From: Pseudomonas sp. N40(2020)
Lineage (GTDB): Bacteria; Pseudomonadota; Gammaproteobacteria; Pseudomonadales; Pseudomonadaceae
Direction of reading: 5' to 3'
Length of the DNA stretch: 64,000 nt
NCBI RefSeq assembly: GCF_014472415.1
Contig: NZ_JACSZV010000033.1
Location: 1 to 64,000 of the forward strand
The notes under the pieces were generated by a model. It was given only the letters and a program-made list of their open reading frames with translations. It was not told the DNA's origin and searched no databases. The position numbers were made by a program, and so were the translations under genes. This document shows positions 18,473 to 26,967 of this stretch, piece by piece. How positions within the stretch are numbered: position 1 is the first letter of the stretch; each line of letters begins with the position of its first letter.

Positions 18473-18564
18473 GATCAAAAGATCGTCCGAACGCGGCCGG
18501 AACCTTCGGCAGTTCCTACATTTGGAATGCGCCTGTAGGACCTGCCGAAGGTTGGGATCTTTTG
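18473..18564. repeat. REP pair (GATCAAAAGATCG family, diverged)
   Basis: Left arm 18473-18520 (AGATCAAAAGATCG, then CCTTCGGCAGTTCCTAC) and right arm 18533-18564 (TGTAGGACCTGCCGAAGG, then GATCTTTTG) in opposite orientation. The left copy carries an insertion inside the palindrome. It follows the CNNM stop. The remaining stretch to the MHS gene (18565-18781) holds no gene; only a weak AAACAG/CTGTTT hairpin was seen near 18643-18662. Confidence 0.75.
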
Positions 18565-18781
18565 CGCTTGTTCAATCGTTAGCCACCTTCCTATAATCGA
18601 GGCGCTTACCCAAGCGCCGCCGACCCTGTGCTTACCCAGCACTAAACAGGTCTCGACTGTTTCCGCATCACACCGACGACTGTTCCTACTCGAAACAGCG
18701 CTCGCGCCTCATCCCACATCCCTGGGTACTCCACCATAATAATTCGCTCCAACGGAGCATATGACTGTCAGGGATCACCGC

Positions 18782-20098
18782 ATGACGACCAGTACCGCTT
18801 ACAGCGACACCGCGCCTGCCCAGCCGACCAACTCCGCCACCCGCGTGGCCACGGCGAGCTTCATCGGCACGGCCATCGAGTTCTACGACTTCTACGTTTA
18901 CGCCACGGCCGCCGCACTGGTGATCGGACCGGTGTTCTTTCCGCAGACCTCCGGCACCGCGCAGATGCTCTCGGCGTTTCTCACCTTCGGCATTGCCTTC
19001 CTTGCCCGCCCGCTAGGCTCGGCGCTGTTCGGCCATTTCGGTGATCGCATCGGACGTAAATCGACGCTGGTCGCTTCGCTGCTGTTGATGGGGGTTTGTA
19101 CAACGCTGATTGGCGTGCTGCCGGGTTACGCCAGCATCGGGGCCTGGGCACCGATTCTGTTGTGCGTGCTGCGTTTCGGTCAGGGCCTGGGATTGGGCGG
19201 CGAATGGGCCGGAGCCGCATTGCTGGCCACGGAAAACGCGCCGAAGGGCAAGCGCGCGTGGTTCGGCATGTTCCCGCAGCTCGGCCCTTCGATTGGCTTT
19301 CTCGCGGCTAACGGCCTGTTCCTGACATTGGCCATGACGCTGAGCGACGAGCAGTTCCGCAGCTGGGGCTGGCGGATTCCTTTCCTGCTCAGCGCGGCAC
19401 TGGTGATGGTCGGCCTGTACGTACGCCTGAAACTCCACGAAACCCCGGTATTCGCCAATGCCATCGCCCGTCAGGAGCGAGTGAAAGTGCCGCTGGTCGA
19501 GCTGTTCAGCCAGTATTGGGTACCGACGCTGCTGGGCGCGGCGGCGATGGTGGTGTGCTATGCGCTGTTCTATATCTCGACGGTGTTTTCCCTGAGCTAC
19601 GGCGTGTCCACCCTCGGTTACAGCCGTGAGACGTTCCTTGGCCTGCTGTGCTTTGCCGTGCTGTTCATGGCAGCCGCGACACCGCTGTCGGCCTGGGCCA
19701 GTGACCGTTACGGGCGCAAACCGGTGCTGATCATCGGCGGCGTGCTGGCGATTCTGTCCGGATTCCTGATGGAACCGCTGCTGACTCATGGCTCGACCTG
19801 GGGCGTGGCGCTGTTCCTGTGCATCGAGCTGTTCTTGATGGGTGTGACATTCGCCCCGATGGGTGCGCTGTTGCCGGAGCTGTTTCCGACTCACGTGCGT
19901 TATACCGGCGCATCGGCAGCCTACAACCTCGGCGGCATTGTCGGAGCCTCGGCGGCGCCGTTCTTTGCGCAGAAACTGGTGGCGATGGGTGGTTTGAGTT
20001 ATGTCGGCGGGTATGTGTCGGCGGCAGCGGTGCTGAGTGTGATTGCGGTGCTGTGCTTGAAGGAAACGAGGAATAACGATCTGAATCAGATTGCCTGA
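18782..20098 (+). CDS. MHS-family (metabolite:H+ symporter) MFS transporter
   Basis: 438 aa from ATG 18782 (MTTSTAYSDTAPAQ). An alternative ATG at 18761 has GGAG closer to it and would add seven residues. Twelve TM segments. Hallmarks of the MHS group are TASFIGTAIEFYDFYVYATA, the loop 2-3 motif GHFGDRIGRKSTL and GLGLGGEWAGAALLATENAP. The second half repeats with SDRYGRKPVLIIGG. Relatives move shikimate, alpha-ketoglutarate, proline/betaine or citrate with protons; the substrate here is not readable. It stands alone between REP copies. Confidence 0.9.
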   Translation: MTTSTAYSDTAPAQPTNSATRVATASFIGTAIEFYDFYVYATAAALVIGPVFFPQTSGTAQMLSAFLTFGIAFLARPLGSALFGHFGDRIGRKSTLVASLLLMGVCTTLIGVLPGYASIGAWAPILLCVLRFGQGLGLGGEWAGAALLATENAPKGKRAWFGMFPQLGPSIGFLAANGLFLTLAMTLSDEQFRSWGWRIPFLLSAALVMVGLYVRLKLHETPVFANAIARQERVKVPLVELFSQYWVPTLLGAAAMVVCYALFYISTVFSLSYGVSTLGYSRETFLGLLCFAVLFMAAATPLSAWASDRYGRKPVLIIGGVLAILSGFLMEPLLTHGSTWGVALFLCIELFLMGVTFAPMGALLPELFPTHVRYTGASAAYNLGGIVGASAAPFFAQKLVAMGGLSYVGGYVSAAAVLSVIAVLCLKETRNNDLNQIA

Positions 20099-20113
20099 CA
20101 GAAGATCAAAAGC

Positions 20114-20178
20114 TTCGCGAGCAGGCTCGCTCCCACATTTGGAATGCATTTCCCAGTGGGAGCGAGCCTGCTCGCGAA
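20114..20178. repeat. REP pair (CGCGAGCAGGCTCGCTCCCAC family)
   Basis: Near-perfect inverted arms of 23 nt (20114-20136 and 20156-20178) around a 19-nt spacer. It is placed between convergent genes (the MHS transporter and purT), a typical REPIN location. Confidence 0.82.
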
Positions 20179-20192
20179 TGCCGCGACTCGGT

Positions 20193-21374
20193 TTAGAGTT
20201 CTACGACAACAGCCTGAGCAGCGCGGGTCGCCTTGGCACGAGCGGCCTCGATCGACTCATCACGCGCCAATGCCACGCCCATGCGGCGCTGACCATTGAC
20301 CTCAGGCTTGCCGAACAGACGCAGCGCGGTATCCGGCTCGCTCAGCGCAGCGCCAAGGTTGGCGAATGCCGTCTGGGTCGACTGACCTTCCACCAGAATA
20401 ACCGCCGAAGCCGATGGCCCGAACTGACGGATCAGCGGCACTGGCAGGCCGAGAATGGCCCGAGCGTGCAAGGCGAACTGCGACAGATCCTGGGAAATCA
20501 GTGTGACCAGACCGGTATCATGCGGGCGCGGCGACACTTCGCTGAACCACACCTGATCACCTTTGATGAACAGCTCGACGCCAAACAGACCACGGCCGCC
20601 CAAAGCCTCGGTCACGGCTTTGGCAACGCGCTCGGATTCCGCCAGCGCAATCGGGCTCATGGCCTGTGGCTGCCAGGATTCCTGGTAATCGCCCTTCTCC
20701 TGGCGGTGACCCACTGGCGCGCAGAACGTGGTGCCACCCATATGGCGCACAGTCAGCAGAGTGATTTCGTAGTCGAAATCGATAAAGCCTTCGATGATCA
20801 CCCGACCTTTGCCCGCGCGGCCGCCCTCTTGGGCGTAGTCCCAGGCCTTCTGCACGTCATCGTTGCTGCGCAGCAGGCTTTGGCCTTTGCCCGACGAACT
20901 CATCACCGGTTTCACGACACATGGGAAACCCAAGTCCTGAACGGCTTTGCTGTAGTCCTCGAAGGTGTCGGCAAAGTGGTACGGCGAGGTCGGCAGGTCC
21001 AGCTCTTCAGCGGCCAGACGACGGATGCCTTCGCGGTTCATGGTCAATTGCGCAGCGCGAGCGGTCGGGATCACGGTGAAGCCTTCAGCTTCCAGCTCGA
21101 CCAGAGTGGCGGTGGCGATGGCTTCGATTTCCGGCACGATGAAGTGCGGTTTCTCGGCCTCGATGACTGCACGCAGGGCTGCGCCGTCGAGCATGTTGAT
21201 CACGTGGCTGCGATGGGCGACTTGCATGGCCGGCGCGTTGGCGTAACGGTCGACGGCAATCACTTCAACGCCCAAGCGTTGCAGCTCGATCACCACTTCC
21301 TTGCCCAACTCACCACAGCCACACAGCAATACGCGGGTCGCGGTTGGCGACAATGGAGTTCCGATACGGGTCAT
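20193..21374 (-). CDS. purT: Formate-dependent phosphoribosylglycinamide formyltransferase PurT
   Basis: 393 aa. ATP-grasp enzyme that makes formyl-GAR from GAR, formate and ATP (the folate-independent route at step three of purine synthesis). [21 protein letters not shown] marks the N-terminal domain; the ATP-grasp core has [17 protein letters not shown] and [20 protein letters not shown]. It starts at ATG 21374 behind GAGG. A hairpin CGCGCTTTC/GAAAGCGCG (21419-21446 region) lies in the 100-bp gap upstream; its role is unclear. Confidence 0.96.
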   Translation of the reverse strand: MTRIGTPLSPTATRVLLCGCGELGKEVVIELQRLGVEVIAVDRYANAPAMQVAHRSHVINMLDGAALRAVIEAEKPHFIVPEIEAIATATLVELEAEGFTVIPTARAAQLTMNREGIRRLAAEELDLPTSPYHFADTFEDYSKAVQDLGFPCVVKPVMSSSGKGQSLLRSNDDVQKAWDYAQEGGRAGKGRVIIEGFIDFDYEITLLTVRHMGGTTFCAPVGHRQEKGDYQESWQPQAMSPIALAESERVAKAVTEALGGRGLFGVELFIKGDQVWFSEVSPRPHDTGLVTLISQDLSQFALHARAILGLPVPLIRQFGPSASAVILVEGQSTQTAFANLGAALSEPDTALRLFGKPEVNGQRRMGVALARDESIEAARAKATRAAQAVVVEL

Positions 21375-21474
21375 CTCAGGTCCTCAAAGAAGCGGATCAT
21401 CGAGGAAAGCAACGCCAGACGCGCTTTCCATGGGGAGAAAGCGCGGCATTTTACATGAACCCGAGGGTTTGGCT

Positions 21475-21942
21475 TCAGCTGGCGACGGCCTGTTTGCGAT
21501 CACGCCAGGCCATGATCAGCCAGACGGCGGTGACGCCGGCAAATTTCGAGGCCAGCGCGGTGATGATCACGGGTGGTGTCAGCAGGTCGATCATGCCGAA
21601 AAAGATGAAGGTATCGAGGGGAATGCTCAGCGCCGAACTGATCCACAAACGGTCGCGCAACGGCCGCTTGGTGATGCTGAACACCAGCCAGTCGATGCAC
21701 TCGGAGACCGCGAACGCCGTGGCGCTGGCCAGGGCAATGGACGGATCGGATGTGACGTATGACAACACCAGTGCCGCCAGCATCGCCACGATGGCGCCAT
21801 GACCAAAGCGGGTTTGCACCATGTCGCGCAGCACGAACACCAAACCACCCCAGGCCGACCAGATGATGTCCAGGTGGGGTGCGGTGGAGAAGGCGAAGTT
21901 GATCAGCACGACGCTGCTGATGTAGGCGATGAGGAAAATCAT
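21475..21942 (-). CDS. VUT family protein (queuosine-precursor transporter-like)
   Basis: 155 aa, about five TM segments (MIFLIAYISSVVLINFAF at the start, WLIMAWRDRK at the end). VUT/YhhQ-type proteins are ECF-like membrane proteins; the E. coli member takes up preQ0 and preQ1. The TM pattern and the acidic segment DWLVFSITKRPLRDRLW fit the family. It is shorter than E. coli YhhQ, so the substrate assignment is tentative. Monocistronic. Confidence 0.75.
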   Translation of the reverse strand: MIFLIAYISSVVLINFAFSTAPHLDIIWSAWGGLVFVLRDMVQTRFGHGAIVAMLAALVLSYVTSDPSIALASATAFAVSECIDWLVFSITKRPLRDRLWISSALSIPLDTFIFFGMIDLLTPPVIITALASKFAGVTAVWLIMAWRDRKQAVAS

Positions 21943-21998
21943 GGGGGCGACCTGTCAGATTGGCGCACAGGTTACTTGACCGGCAGATCAAGAGCCAC

Positions 21999-22157
21999 CC
22001 CCTCACCCCAGCCCTCTCCCCCAAGGGGGCGAGGGGGAAAGGGAGCAGATCGGGTGCGTTTCGAAACCTGAGTTCGACTCGGTATGCCAAGTCGGCGTAT
22101 AGCGAAAGACACCTCGGTCAGTCCCCTCTCCCTCTGGGAGAGGGTTAGGGTGAGGGC
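21999..22157. repeat. Inverted pair of the CCCTCTCC-type intergenic repeat
   Basis: The left copy (21999-22043: CCCCTCACCCCAGCCCTCTC and its own GGGGGCGAGGGGG half) and right copy (22121-22157: CCCTCTCCCTCTGGGAGAGG, then GTTAGGGTGAGGG) are opposed around a spacer of about 77 nt. This is a second REP-like family, distinct in sequence from the GCTGCGATC family elsewhere in the window. Confidence 0.75.
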
Positions 22158-22170
22158 ATTTTCAAGTCGA

Positions 22171-22380
22171 TCACGATTTCGAAGGGATCATCCAAACCAA
22201 CCCACTCGCCTTCGCCCGCTCATGACACAACCCCAACACTGCCCGCCGCTCGTCATTGCTCATCCGGCTCCAACGGGTAATCTCCTCGACCGTCCGCTGG
22301 CAGCCCGTGCAAATATCATCCTCGTCCAGCGCACAGATATTCACGCACGGCGAGGCGACAGGTCGTTCGGTGGTCGTCAT
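22171..22380 (-). CDS. DUF1289 domain-containing protein
   Basis: 69 aa. Small cysteine-rich protein with [20 protein letters not shown], the four-Cys pattern of DUF1289 (probably a metal or Fe-S site), followed by [16 protein letters not shown]. Function unknown. Its ATG overlaps the stop codon of the gamma-carbonic anhydrase gene (22377-22380), so the two are translationally coupled. Confidence 0.88.
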   Translation of the reverse strand: MTTTERPVASPCVNICALDEDDICTGCQRTVEEITRWSRMSNDERRAVLGLCHERAKASGLVWMIPSKS

Positions 22381-22901
22381 TCTTCCTGCTCAACCAGATC
22401 ACGCGCATAACGCTGGGAGTTATGCACATAGTGCGCGGCGCTGGCTTCGAGCATCTTCTTCTGTGGCTCGGTCAGTTCTCGCACCACCTTGCCCGGCGAA
22501 CCCATGACCAGTGAACCGTCGGGAATTTCCTTGCCTTCACCGATCAGCGAGTTCGCGCCAATGATGCAGTTTTTGCCGATCTTCGCGCCGTTGAGAATCA
22601 CCGCGTTAATGCCGATCAGGCTGTAATCGCCGACTGTGCAGCCATGCAGCATGGCGTTGTGGCCAATGGTCACGCCGGTGCCGATGGTCAGCGGAAAACC
22701 CATGTCGGTGTGCATCACCGTGCCGTCTTGGACGTTGCTGTTCTTGCCGATCAGGATCAGTTCGTTGTCGCCGCGCAGCACCGCGTTGAACCAGACGTTG
22801 GCGCCCTCTTCCAGCTTGACCTTGCCCACCAGCACGGCGTTGGGGGCGACCCAGCTCTGTGGATGGGTTTCGACACGGGCGTCGCCCAAGCGGTATTTCA
22901 T
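22377..22901 (-). CDS. Gamma-carbonic anhydrase family protein (left-handed beta-helix)
   Basis: 174 aa. Hexapeptide-repeat trimer of the gamma-CA/YrdA/PaaY type. The beta-helix is visible from [20 protein letters not shown] through [11 protein letters not shown] and [18 protein letters not shown] to [15 protein letters not shown]. The zinc-type histidines (H of [13 protein letters not shown]) are present. ATG 22901 has GAGG at good spacing; the open frame has seven extra codons upstream. Carbonic anhydrase activity is not assured in this subfamily. Confidence 0.9.
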   Translation of the reverse strand: MKYRLGDARVETHPQSWVAPNAVLVGKVKLEEGANVWFNAVLRGDNELILIGKNSNVQDGTVMHTDMGFPLTIGTGVTIGHNAMLHGCTVGDYSLIGINAVILNGAKIGKNCIIGANSLIGEGKEIPDGSLVMGSPGKVVRELTEPQKKMLEASAAHYVHNSQRYARDLVEQEE

Positions 22902-22949
22902 CTTGTTTTCCTCAGGGCTCACGATGAAGGGCCATTCGAGCGATGGCTT

Positions 22950-23549
22950 TCAGGTGTTGATAAAGCTTTTAGGGGGCTGATGCAGGCTGATTTTCGCGTC
23001 ATAGAGCAGATTGATCAACTCGACGATCATGATCGCTGTCAGCCCCCAGATCTTGAATTCACCGTACCGATAGCTCGGCACATACCAACTGCGCCCCTGA
23101 TAGTCGATGCGATGGGTGTGTTCGCGAGGGTCTTTGCGGAAGAATTCCAGTGGCACACTGAATACGGCAGCGATTTCCGCATCGTTGGCCAGATATTCGA
23201 CAAAATCGGGGATCACGCCGACATAAGGCGTGACCTTTATACCGTGCAGGGAGATCAGCGGACTGAGCGGGCCGATCACTTCGACCAGTCCCGGCGGCAG
23301 GCCGATCTCTTCTTCGGCTTCGCGCAGGGCAGTGAAAATCAGATCGGGGTCTTCGGGATCGCGGCGTCCACCGGGGAAGGCGACTTCGCCGCCGTGAGTC
23401 GAGAGACCGCTGGCGCGCAGGGTCAATACCAGTTCCGGCTCGTCACTGCGGGTGATCGGCACCAGAACGGCGGCCTCGGGGAAACGTGTGTCGGTCTCCA
23501 GCGTGCGCGGTGTGTGGTTGCTTACCCGATGCAGTAGCTCGTCCAGCAT
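22950..23549 (-). CDS. CoA pyrophosphatase (Nudix, NudL/YeaB type)
   Basis: 199 aa. The Nudix box reads GGRRDPEDPDLIFTALREAE then EEIG, preceded by LSTHGGEVAFPGG, which is the pattern of the CoA-diphosphatase subgroup (UPF0035). It would hydrolyse CoA or CoA derivatives to 3',5'-ADP and phosphopantetheine. It lies 48 bp upstream of the gamma-CA gene on the same strand, so a three-gene transcript with DUF1289 is plausible. Confidence 0.9.
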   Translation of the reverse strand: MLDELLHRVSNHTPRTLETDTRFPEAAVLVPITRSDEPELVLTLRASGLSTHGGEVAFPGGRRDPEDPDLIFTALREAEEEIGLPPGLVEVIGPLSPLISLHGIKVTPYVGVIPDFVEYLANDAEIAAVFSVPLEFFRKDPREHTHRIDYQGRSWYVPSYRYGEFKIWGLTAIMIVELINLLYDAKISLHQPPKSFINT

Positions 23550-23696
23550 GAGTGTTCTCGATCTGTGCCTTGCCCTGCATCATGCACCAATCATTGCGAC
23601 CGCCCAAGCCCCTGAATCTTGCCGTGTCGCGAAACGACAACTTGCCGACCGGCACCGCTGCACGCCAAGATAGGCGCAGCATTCAGGAACCCCAGC

Positions 23697-24248
23697 ATGA
23701 AATTTTGCAGCCAGTGCGGTAACCCGGTGACACAGCGCATTCCCGAAGGCGACTCGCGGCTGCGATTTGTCTGCGATAGCTGTCAGACCATTCACTATCA
23801 GAACCCCAATATCGTTGCCGGTTGCGTCGCGACATGGGGCACTCAAGTGTTGCTCTGCCGCCGCGCCATCGAACCGCGCCTCGGTTACTGGACGTTGCCC
23901 GCCGGATTCATGGAGAACGGCGAAACGATCGAGCAAGCCGCGACCCGCGAAACCGCCGAGGAAGCCTGCGCCCGGGTGCGTAACCTGAGCATCTATACCC
24001 TGATCGATGTGCCGCACATCAGCCAGGTGCATGTGTTCTTCCGCGCCGAACTGGTCGATCTGGATTTTGCCGCCGGCCCCGAAAGCCTGGAAGTACAACT
24101 ATTCGACGAAGCCGACATCCCCTGGGACGAACTGGCTTTCCGCACGGTGGGCCGTACCCTAGAATGCTTCTTCGCTGACCGGCGCGCCGAGGTCTATCCG
24201 GTTCGTTCCGAATCGATTCCGCCGCTGGCCCAGCCTGCCATCACCTAA
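23697..24248 (+). CDS. Nudix hydrolase with N-terminal zinc ribbon
   Basis: 183 aa. A zinc-ribbon MKFCSQCGNPV and FVCDSCQTIHYQNP (four Cys) is followed by a Nudix domain: LPAGFMENGETIEQAATRE and TAEEACA. The Gly normally found after the EE pair is Cys here. Related Pseudomonas proteins are annotated as ADP-ribose pyrophosphatase or NudC-like; the real substrate is open. ATG 23697; divergent from the CoA pyrophosphatase, sharing a 147-bp region. Confidence 0.88.
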   Translation: MKFCSQCGNPVTQRIPEGDSRLRFVCDSCQTIHYQNPNIVAGCVATWGTQVLLCRRAIEPRLGYWTLPAGFMENGETIEQAATRETAEEACARVRNLSIYTLIDVPHISQVHVFFRAELVDLDFAAGPESLEVQLFDEADIPWDELAFRTVGRTLECFFADRRAEVYPVRSESIPPLAQPAIT

Positions 24249-24297
24249 AAGCCTCTATAAATAAAATATCTGCGTCACTCCTTGGGGAATCGTTTCA

Positions 24298-24813
24298 ATG
24301 CGCTGGTTGCTTGCCCTGTTTTGCCTGTCGTTCGTCACGGTCTCGCAAGCGTCATTCGTGACCACCGTGACGCCGTCGAATACTCCTCTCATCGAAAAAG
24401 TACTGGTGCTCAAATCGGCTCATCAACTGCAGTTGATCGTCGACGGCAAGCCACTCAAGACCTATCGCATCTCTCTGGGCAAGGGAGCAAAAAAAGGTCC
24501 GAAACTGATTGAAGGCGACAAGCGCACACCTGAAGGCTTCTATTGGATCGACTGGCGCAAGACCAGCGAAAAATTCAATCTGTCGATGCACATTTCTTAC
24601 CCGAACATCAGCGATTCGGCGCGTGCCCGGCGTGAAGGCGTCGAGCCTGGCGGCATGATCATGATCCACGGCACGCCGGACTCGGAAGAAACGCCCGAAG
24701 ATCTGTTCCACACCCTGGACTGGACCGACGGCTGCATCGCCATGCGCAACATGGACATGCGCGAAGTCTGGGGCTTGGTGCCGGACGGCACGATGATCGA
24801 GATTCGCCCTTAA
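24298..24813 (+). CDS. L,D-transpeptidase family protein (YkuD domain)
   Basis: 171 aa. A signal peptide (MRWLLALFCLSFVTVSQAS) is followed by a single YkuD domain. The active-site motif is intact: MIHGTPDSEE with the His and DWTDGCIAMRNMDM with the catalytic Cys. Periplasmic enzymes of this fold make 3-3 crosslinks in peptidoglycan or attach or cleave lipoproteins; no LysM or PG-binding domain is present to narrow this. It is 49 bp behind the Nudix gene. Confidence 0.9.
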   Translation: MRWLLALFCLSFVTVSQASFVTTVTPSNTPLIEKVLVLKSAHQLQLIVDGKPLKTYRISLGKGAKKGPKLIEGDKRTPEGFYWIDWRKTSEKFNLSMHISYPNISDSARARREGVEPGGMIMIHGTPDSEETPEDLFHTLDWTDGCIAMRNMDMREVWGLVPDGTMIEIRP

Positions 24814-24847
24814 CGACCGACCTTTGGTCGCTCTCGAAAAAATAAAT

Positions 24848-24929
24848 CAAAAGATCGCAGGCTGCGTCAGCGCCTACAGGGTTGATACCACTTCCCACTG
24901 TAGGAGCTGCCGCAGGCTGCGATCTTTTG
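24848..24929. repeat. REP pair (GCTGCGATCTTTTG family)
   Basis: Opposed arms 24848-24877 (diverged: GCGTCAGCGCCTAC) and 24900-24929 (GTAGGAGCTGCCGCAGGCTG, then CGATCTTTTG). It sits between the L,D-transpeptidase gene and the GlcNAc operator. Confidence 0.82.
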
Positions 24930-24947
24930 CTTTTTAAAGCCACCCGC

Positions 24948-25039
24948 TAATACCACTTAAAACCACTCCCCCTAAAACCCGCCATTTCATTGGGCCAACG
25001 GCCATTTCCCTGCGTTGACATGGTATTCAAGTGGTATTA
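24948..25039. promoter_or_regulatory. Candidate operator and promoter of the GlcNAc regulator gene
   Basis: TAATACCACTT (24948-24958) and AAGTGGTATTA (25029-25039) form a perfect 11-bp inverted pair 70 bp apart. Next to the right arm TGGTATT is repeated in direct orientation at 25021 and 25032 (11 bp, one helical turn). Next to the left arm CCACT recurs 10 bp further. A consensus -35 TTGACA lies at 25015-25020, immediately before the right-hand pair, so a bound repressor would cover the promoter. HutC-type GntR proteins bind GGT/ACC-type half sites, so autoregulation is the simplest reading. Confidence 0.6.
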
Positions 25040-25096
25040 ATTTCCGCCTCACAAGCGCGCCACAACAATCCTATACTCGCGCCGGAAATGACCTAC

Positions 25097-25828
25097 ATGA
25101 ATGACCTCCACGTCCTACGCCCTGACGATTCCCAGCCGACGCCGCTGTACCTGCAACTGGCGCGCAACCTGGAAGCGGCGATTCATGCCGGGCAATGGAA
25201 AGCCGAACAGGCGATGCCATCCGAGCGCAATCTCAGCGAACAGTTGGGCATCTCCCGGGTGACAGCGCGCAAGGCACTGGAAGTTCTGCTCGATCAAGGT
25301 TTGATCCGTCGTTTGCAAGGTTCCGGCACCTTCATCACCCCACGTCTGGAGCAACCCCTCTCCCGCCTTTCCGGCTTCAGTGAAATGCTCCGCCTCAAGG
25401 GCTTCGTGCCCAGCTCACAGTGGCTGGAGCGGGAAATCACCTTGCCGACCCACGAAGAACTGATTCGCCTGAGCCTGTCGCCGAACGACAAGGTCGCGCG
25501 CATGAAGCGCCTGCGCAAAGCCGACGACACCGTGATGGCCATCGAGATGAGCACCTTGCCCGCCTCGATCATGCCCAAACCGCAAGCGGTGGGCGATTCG
25601 CTCTACGAATACCTCGACGGCATCGGCAAACCGATCGTCCGCGCCTTGCAGCACATCCAGGCGATCAACGCCTCGGACGAGTTCGCCGCGCTGGTCGGCA
25701 TCGCCCCCGGCACCGCCATGCTGCTGATGACCCGGGTCGGCTATCTGGAAGACAACACGCCGATCGAAGTCACCGACACCTATTGCCGCAACGACTACTA
25801 CGACTTTGTTGCAGAGCTGCGCCGCTAA
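25097..25828 (+). CDS. nagQ: GntR/HutC-family regulator of N-acetylglucosamine use (NagQ/NagR-like)
   Basis: 243 aa. An N-terminal winged helix (about 15-80: PLYLQLARNLEAAIHAGQW, SERNLSEQLGISRVTARKAL, RLQGSGTFI) is followed by a C-terminal UTRA effector domain (about 95-240) that in NagR/DasR binds GlcN-6-P or GlcNAc-6-P. Divergent starts were weighed: ATG 25088 has a Shine-Dalgarno that is too close, so ATG 25097 is preferred. First gene of the nag locus, 33 bp before nagA. The specific symbol rests on context and family likeness. Confidence 0.85.
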   Translation: MNDLHVLRPDDSQPTPLYLQLARNLEAAIHAGQWKAEQAMPSERNLSEQLGISRVTARKALEVLLDQGLIRRLQGSGTFITPRLEQPLSRLSGFSEMLRLKGFVPSSQWLEREITLPTHEELIRLSLSPNDKVARMKRLRKADDTVMAIEMSTLPASIMPKPQAVGDSLYEYLDGIGKPIVRALQHIQAINASDEFAALVGIAPGTAMLLMTRVGYLEDNTPIEVTDTYCRNDYYDFVAELRR

Positions 25829-25860
25829 CCGGGCGCAGACGTCAAACAGCGAGAACCGAA

Positions 25861-26967
25861 ATGTCTGAAGACAACATCCTCACCGCTCACGGCTGGGTTC
25901 GCGGCCGGCTGATTCACGAACACGGCAAAGTCGTGTCGATCGAAGGCGTGCCTTGCGATCCGGCGGACAACGACCTGCCTTATCTGCTGCCGGGCTTCAT
26001 CGACCTGCACGTTCACGGCGGTGGCGGCAAAGACATCATGGAAGGCGCCAGCGCTTTCGAGACCATCACCAGAACCCACGTGCGCTTCGGCACCACTTCG
26101 CTGCTGGCCACCACCATGACCGCACCGAGTGCCGAGATTTCCAGCGTACTCAAGGCAGTCGGCGAATTCTGCGAACAGCGCCCGGCCAACAGTGCCCGAG
26201 TCCTGGGCGTGCACCTCGAAGGCCCCTACATCAACCCCGGCAAACTCGGCGCGCAACCAAACTTCGCCCACACCGCGTTGATGGCCGAAGTCGAAGAGTA
26301 TCTGGCGTTGGCGCCGATCCGGGTCATCACCATCGCCCCGGAAATCGCCGGCCACGACGCTTTGATCCGTGAACTCAGCCGCCGTGGCATCCGCATGCAG
26401 ATCGGCCACACCCTCGGCAGTTACGAGGAAGGTGTCGCAGCACTCGATGCCGGCGCCACCAGTTTCACCCATTTGTACAACGCCATGAGCCCGCTGCATC
26501 ACCGCGAGCCGGGGATCGTCGGCGCGGCACTGGCCCACGCCAAGTACGCCGAGCTGATTCCGGATTTGCTCCACGTACACCCCGGCGCCATCCGCGTGGC
26601 CCTGCGCTCGATCCCGTGCCTGTATTGCGTCACCGACTCGACCGCCGCCGCTGGCATGCCCGACGGTGAATACAAGCTCGGCAGCCACACCGTGACCAAA
26701 TGCCTGGGCGGCGTGCGCCTGCCCGACGGCACGCTGGCCGGCAGCACCCTGACCATGGATCAGGCCCTGCGCAACCTGGTGAAGATCGGTTTGCCCATCG
26801 CCGAAGCCTCGCAACGACTTTCGCAATTCCCCGCCGACTACCTCGGCATCACCGAACGCGGGCGCCTTGAACCAGGCGCCTGGGCCGACTGCGTGCGGCT
26901 GGATCGCTCACTCACACTGACCGCCGTCATGGTCGAAGGAGAAGACATTGACTTCAAAAATGCTTGA
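25861..26967 (+). CDS. nagA: N-acetylglucosamine-6-phosphate deacetylase
   Basis: 368 aa. Amidohydrolase that converts GlcNAc-6-P to GlcN-6-P and acetate. The HxH metal motif is GFIDLHVHGGGGKDIME; then come VLGVHLEGPYINPGKLGAQ, a metal His in MQIGHTLGSYEE and FTHLYNAMSPLHHREPG. The catalytic Asp is in YCVTDSTAAAG. Its end overlaps the next gene by 20 bp. Confidence 0.95.
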   Translation: MSEDNILTAHGWVRGRLIHEHGKVVSIEGVPCDPADNDLPYLLPGFIDLHVHGGGGKDIMEGASAFETITRTHVRFGTTSLLATTMTAPSAEISSVLKAVGEFCEQRPANSARVLGVHLEGPYINPGKLGAQPNFAHTALMAEVEEYLALAPIRVITIAPEIAGHDALIRELSRRGIRMQIGHTLGSYEEGVAALDAGATSFTHLYNAMSPLHHREPGIVGAALAHAKYAELIPDLLHVHPGAIRVALRSIPCLYCVTDSTAAAGMPDGEYKLGSHTVTKCLGGVRLPDGTLAGSTLTMDQALRNLVKIGLPIAEASQRLSQFPADYLGITERGRLEPGAWADCVRLDRSLTLTAVMVEGEDIDFKNA

